Part shown: piece after piece, positions 6,033 through 7,422 of the stretch
How positions within the stretch are numbered: the first letter of the stretch is position 1
Layout: every line of letters begins with the position of its first letter
Assembly: GCA_024641895.1 (NCBI GenBank)
Contig: JAHECE010000132.1
Span: forward strand, 1-7,422
DNA length: 7,422 nt
From: Actinomycetales bacterium
Lineage (GTDB): Bacteria; Actinomycetota; Actinomycetes; Actinomycetales; JAHECE01
Reading direction: 5' to 3'
The notes under the pieces: generated by a model
Database searches by the model: none
Seen by the model: only the letters and a program-made list of their open reading frames with translations
Told to the model about the DNA's origin: nothing
Program-made: the position numbers and the translations under genes

Positions 6033-6056
6033 AGCCTCGCGGTCCGGCCGAGGCTA
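6033..6056 (-). promoter_or_regulatory. Candidate acs promoter -10 overlapped by an inverted repeat
   Basis: Between acs and the gene upstream, the only TANNNT box I see on the - strand is TAGCCT (6056-6051). It would give a start near 6044 and a leader of about 95 bases. Overlapping it is a perfect 7-bp inverted repeat, AGCCTCG (6033-6039) and CGAGGCT (6049-6055), with a nine-base spacer. This could be an operator occluding the -10, or a hairpin at the 5' end of the leader or the end of the upstream transcript. No good -35 is present at 17 bases. Confidence 0.35.
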
Positions 6057-6100
6057 GCGCGCCGGTGGGACAACACGCCGCAGACGCCTGGCCGGCTGCG

Positions 6101-6126
6101 GCTACCCGCGGGCGCTACCCGCGGGC
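6101..6126. repeat. 13-bp perfect tandem duplication forming a hairpin (possible terminator)
   Basis: GCTACCCGCGGGC occurs twice back to back (6101-6113 and 6114-6126). Each unit contains the palindrome CCCGCGGG, so the two copies can pair as an 8-bp stem (6105-6112 with 6118-6125) around a five-base loop. It lies 11 bases beyond the stop of the - strand gene at 6137, the position expected for its transcription terminator. No T-tract is present. Confidence 0.6.
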
Positions 6127-6136
6127 GCGAGCCGGG

Positions 6137-6961
6137 TCAGCCGAAGGGGTTCTCGCCCCGCGCAGCCCGCACGGCAAGTCGCGCGAACTCCTCGCGGCGC
6201 CCCTTGCGTCGCGCCCCGTGCGAGACCACGGCGACGCCGATGAGCACGAATCCGGACACCATGAGCTGCCCTCGGATCCCGGACTCGACGAGGTACCCGT
6301 AGAGGTTGGCGCCGAATCCACCGAACTGGTTGAGGAAGTCCTCGGTGTTGCCGACGATCTCGAGCGTGCGAACCGGCGCGACGAGGAAGGCGAGCCCGGC
6401 CAGGAAGCCGATGCTTCCGGCGACGGAGGCCCCGACGGAGGACCAGCGCGCCGCCAGCAGCACGATGGACGCGACGAGGAGCCCGGCGCCGAGCCCGACC
6501 AGACCGGCGATGTTGATGGCCTCGGGATCGGCGCGCAGGCTCCAGTAGACCCGCGCGCTGCCGTCGTTCAGCAGGAACCACGCGATCGGGGAGAGCGCCA
6601 GCGAGAGGAAGAGGACCCACAGGTGCGCCCCGGCTCGCGACGGCGGTTCCTGGAAGACCCCCTCGGGGAAGATCGCGGGCTCGCGGGTGAGGTGAGGCAG
6701 CGGATCCACTGCGGGCACCTCCTCGGCGCCGGTGGCCTGCCAGTACGTGCCGGGCACGGGCTCGGCGGGCGCGCGCTGCCAGTCCGCCTGCACGGGCACG
6801 GCTACCGTCGGCTGGTCCGCCGAGCCTTGCCCGGTCGGTAGCGCCGTGGTGGCCGCTTGGGACGCCTGCGCCGGGACCCCCGACCATGGCGCGCCCAGGT
6901 CGCCGGCTCCTTCGCTACGGTCGGAGCCGGATGGGCTGGGGCCGTTCGGTGGCGTGCTCAC
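6137..6961 (-). CDS. Four-helix membrane protein with a long disordered N-terminus, function unknown (274 aa)
   Basis: I do not recognise a family. Residues 1 to about 108 are rich in Pro, Ala, Gly, Ser and Thr, with few hydrophobic stretches, and look like a disordered cytoplasmic domain. Four hydrophobic segments follow at about 112-131, 151-171, 176-196 and 230-248. Between helices three and four lies an aromatic/Gly loop, NTEDFLNQFGGFGANLYGYL (205-224), probably external. The tail ARRKGRREEFARLAVRAARG is strongly basic, which by the positive-inside rule puts both ends in the cytoplasm. The GTG at 6961 is well supported by a consensus AGGAGGT (6966-6972) four bases upstream. It precedes acs by 187 bp on the same strand, with a hairpin between, so cotranscription with acs is doubtful. 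Tandem repeats lie upstream and a related hairpin lies within its first 20 codons. Confidence 0.85.
   Translation of the reverse strand: MSTPPNGPSPSGSDRSEGAGDLGAPWSGVPAQASQAATTALPTGQGSADQPTVAVPVQADWQRAPAEPVPGTYWQATGAEEVPAVDPLPHLTREPAIFPEGVFQEPPSRAGAHLWVLFLSLALSPIAWFLLNDGSARVYWSLRADPEAINIAGLVGLGAGLLVASIVLLAARWSSVGASVAGSIGFLAGLAFLVAPVRTLEIVGNTEDFLNQFGGFGANLYGYLVESGIRGQLMVSGFVLIGVAVVSHGARRKGRREEFARLAVRAARGENPFG
6903..6930. repeat. 8-bp inverted repeat hairpin within the 5' coding region of the 6137-6961 gene
   Basis: CCGGCTCC (6903-6910) and GGAGCCGG (6923-6930) form a perfect stem around a 12-base loop. The loop plus the first stem base, TTCGCTACGGTCG (6911-6923), is exactly the reverse complement of bases 7049-7061 in the upstream repeat region. 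It encodes residues around 11-20 in the disordered N-terminus. It may be a regulatory RNA structure or an operator copy, or coincidental. Confidence 0.5.
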
Positions 6962-7046
6962 GGGGACCTCCTGGTGTCGGCCGTCGATCCTGCAATCCGG
7001 CGCACGGGTCCAGCGCCTGCTTTCAGCGGTTTCGTGCGCCGTGCGG

Positions 7047-7074
7047 ATCGACCGTAGCGAATCGAACGTAGCGA
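7047..7074 (-). repeat. 14-bp tandem repeat upstream of the 6137-6961 gene, carrying two -10-like boxes
   Basis: Read on the - strand, TCGCTACGTTCGAT (7074-7061) is followed immediately by TCGCTACGGTCGAT (7060-7047), 13 of 14 bases identical. Each unit holds a TANNNT box (TACGTT, TACGGT), so the repeat may be a duplicated promoter or a pair of operator sites. A start from the nearer box would fall near 7044, leaving a leader of about 83 bases before the GTG at 6961. No clear -35 is seen. Confidence 0.5.
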
Positions 7075-7101
7075 GGCGACGCAGGGCTCCGGAGGTGGCG
7101 C

Positions 7102-7119
7102 GCCGCCCCGCCCGGCGGC
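7102..7119. terminator. Candidate terminator after the right-edge membrane protein gene
   Basis: GCCGCC (7102-7107) and GGCGGC (7114-7119) form a perfect 6-bp GC stem with a six-base loop. It begins five bases after the TAG stop of the - strand gene at 7124. There is no T-tract, so this is a positional inference. In GC-rich DNA such short stems also arise by chance. Confidence 0.3.
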
Positions 7120-7123
7120 CCGG

Positions 7124-7422
7124 CTAGCGGACCGGCAGCCCCGTCGCCTGCATCACGGCGATCTCGGCCCGCTCCCGGCGCCGCCCGTCGAGCCGTGCCG
7201 CGTGAGCGCCGACGGCGCCGAGCGCGCCGACGGCGCCCCAGGCCAGCAGCACGCCGAGCGTGGTCAGCGTGGCCAGTCCCGCGACCGCGATCGGGTCGAG
7301 GGTGTCTGCCAGACCTGCGAGGAACCCCCCGACGCCGCGGTCGAGCCATGTCGGTGAGAAGAGGCCCATCGCGCCCGGGACCACTCCGTAGGCGAGGCTC
7401 CCCGCGAGCAGACCGAACGACG
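7124..7422 (-). CDS. C-terminal part of a membrane protein, function unknown (cut by the window edge)
   Basis: The frame ending at the TAG (7126-7124) stays open to the right edge, giving about 98 residues starting SFGLLAGSLAYGVVPGAMGLF and ending ATGLPVR. A GTG at 7384 is in frame, but the hydrophobic, conserved-looking sequence continues upstream of it without a stop, so I treat it as internal. Two hydrophobic segments are visible: the start of the fragment (LLAGSLAYGVVPGAMGLF) and a longer one around DPIAVAGLATLTTLGVLLAWGAVGALGAVGAH. A basic cytoplasmic tail (RLDGRRRERAEI) follows. I cannot name a family. The gene is on the same strand as the 6137-6961 gene, 162 bp upstream of it. Confidence 0.6.
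   Translation of the reverse strand, partial: SFGLLAGSLAYGVVPGAMGLFSPTWLDRGVGGFLAGLADTLDPIAVAGLATLTTLGVLLAWGAVGALGAVGAHAARLDGRRRERAEIAVMQATGLPVR

Noticed and set aside
4150..6057. Very long + strand open frame (635 codons) antisense to acs
   Set aside because: It is a GC-rich shadow: composition is Arg/Gly/Val/Asp-rich with no domain, while the opposite strand encodes a complete Acs with every motif.
6732..7127. + strand ORFs across the 5' end of the 6137-6961 gene and its upstream region
   Set aside because: No ribosome binding site or recognisable sequence is present. They overlap the well-supported - strand start with AGGAGGT at 6966-6972.

Overview
The window is very GC-rich, with strong G/C preference at third codon positions, GTG starts and TANNNT-type -10 boxes. 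Together with the protein families this points to an actinobacterium. A member of the Micrococcales such as Cellulomonas or a relative is my best guess, but the genus is inference. The content is chromosomal housekeeping DNA. I see no transposase, integrase, CRISPR array, tRNA or rRNA.

Layout from left to right: the 3' tail of an unidentified + strand gene (to 137); a 51-residue DUF4177 protein (201-356) overlapping a RidA-family protein (353-820), both +; a Crp/GlxR-type cAMP-responsive regulator on - (884-1561); endonuclease III, nth, on + (1736-2452), divergent from crp; then on - an epoxide-hydrolase-like alpha/beta hydrolase (2537-3481), a DUF1469 'holin-X' membrane protein (3478-3888) and acetyl-CoA synthetase, acs (3940-5949); and finally two - strand membrane proteins of unknown function, one complete (6137-6961) and one cut by the right edge (7124-7422).

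The order ridA, crp, nth, ephE-like hydrolase, holin-like protein, acs parallels the M. tuberculosis region Rv3678c-Rv3667, with several genes of that region absent here (as I recall: a metallo-beta-lactamase-fold gene, and a thioredoxin-like, NUDIX and serine protease group). The locus combines cAMP-dependent control (Crp), acetate activation (Acs), imine/enamine detoxification (RidA) and base excision repair (Nth). A direct functional link among all of them is not shown by the sequence.

The most useful secondary observations are these: the hydrolase has Gly where the catalytic nucleophile should be; DUF4177 and nth appear to be expressed from leaderless transcripts with identical promoter-to-start spacing; a 14-bp tandem repeat lies upstream of the 6137-6961 gene, and an inverted copy sits in a hairpin loop inside that gene's first codons; and an inverted repeat overlaps the only good -10 candidate of acs. 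I found no convincing new multi-gene system.
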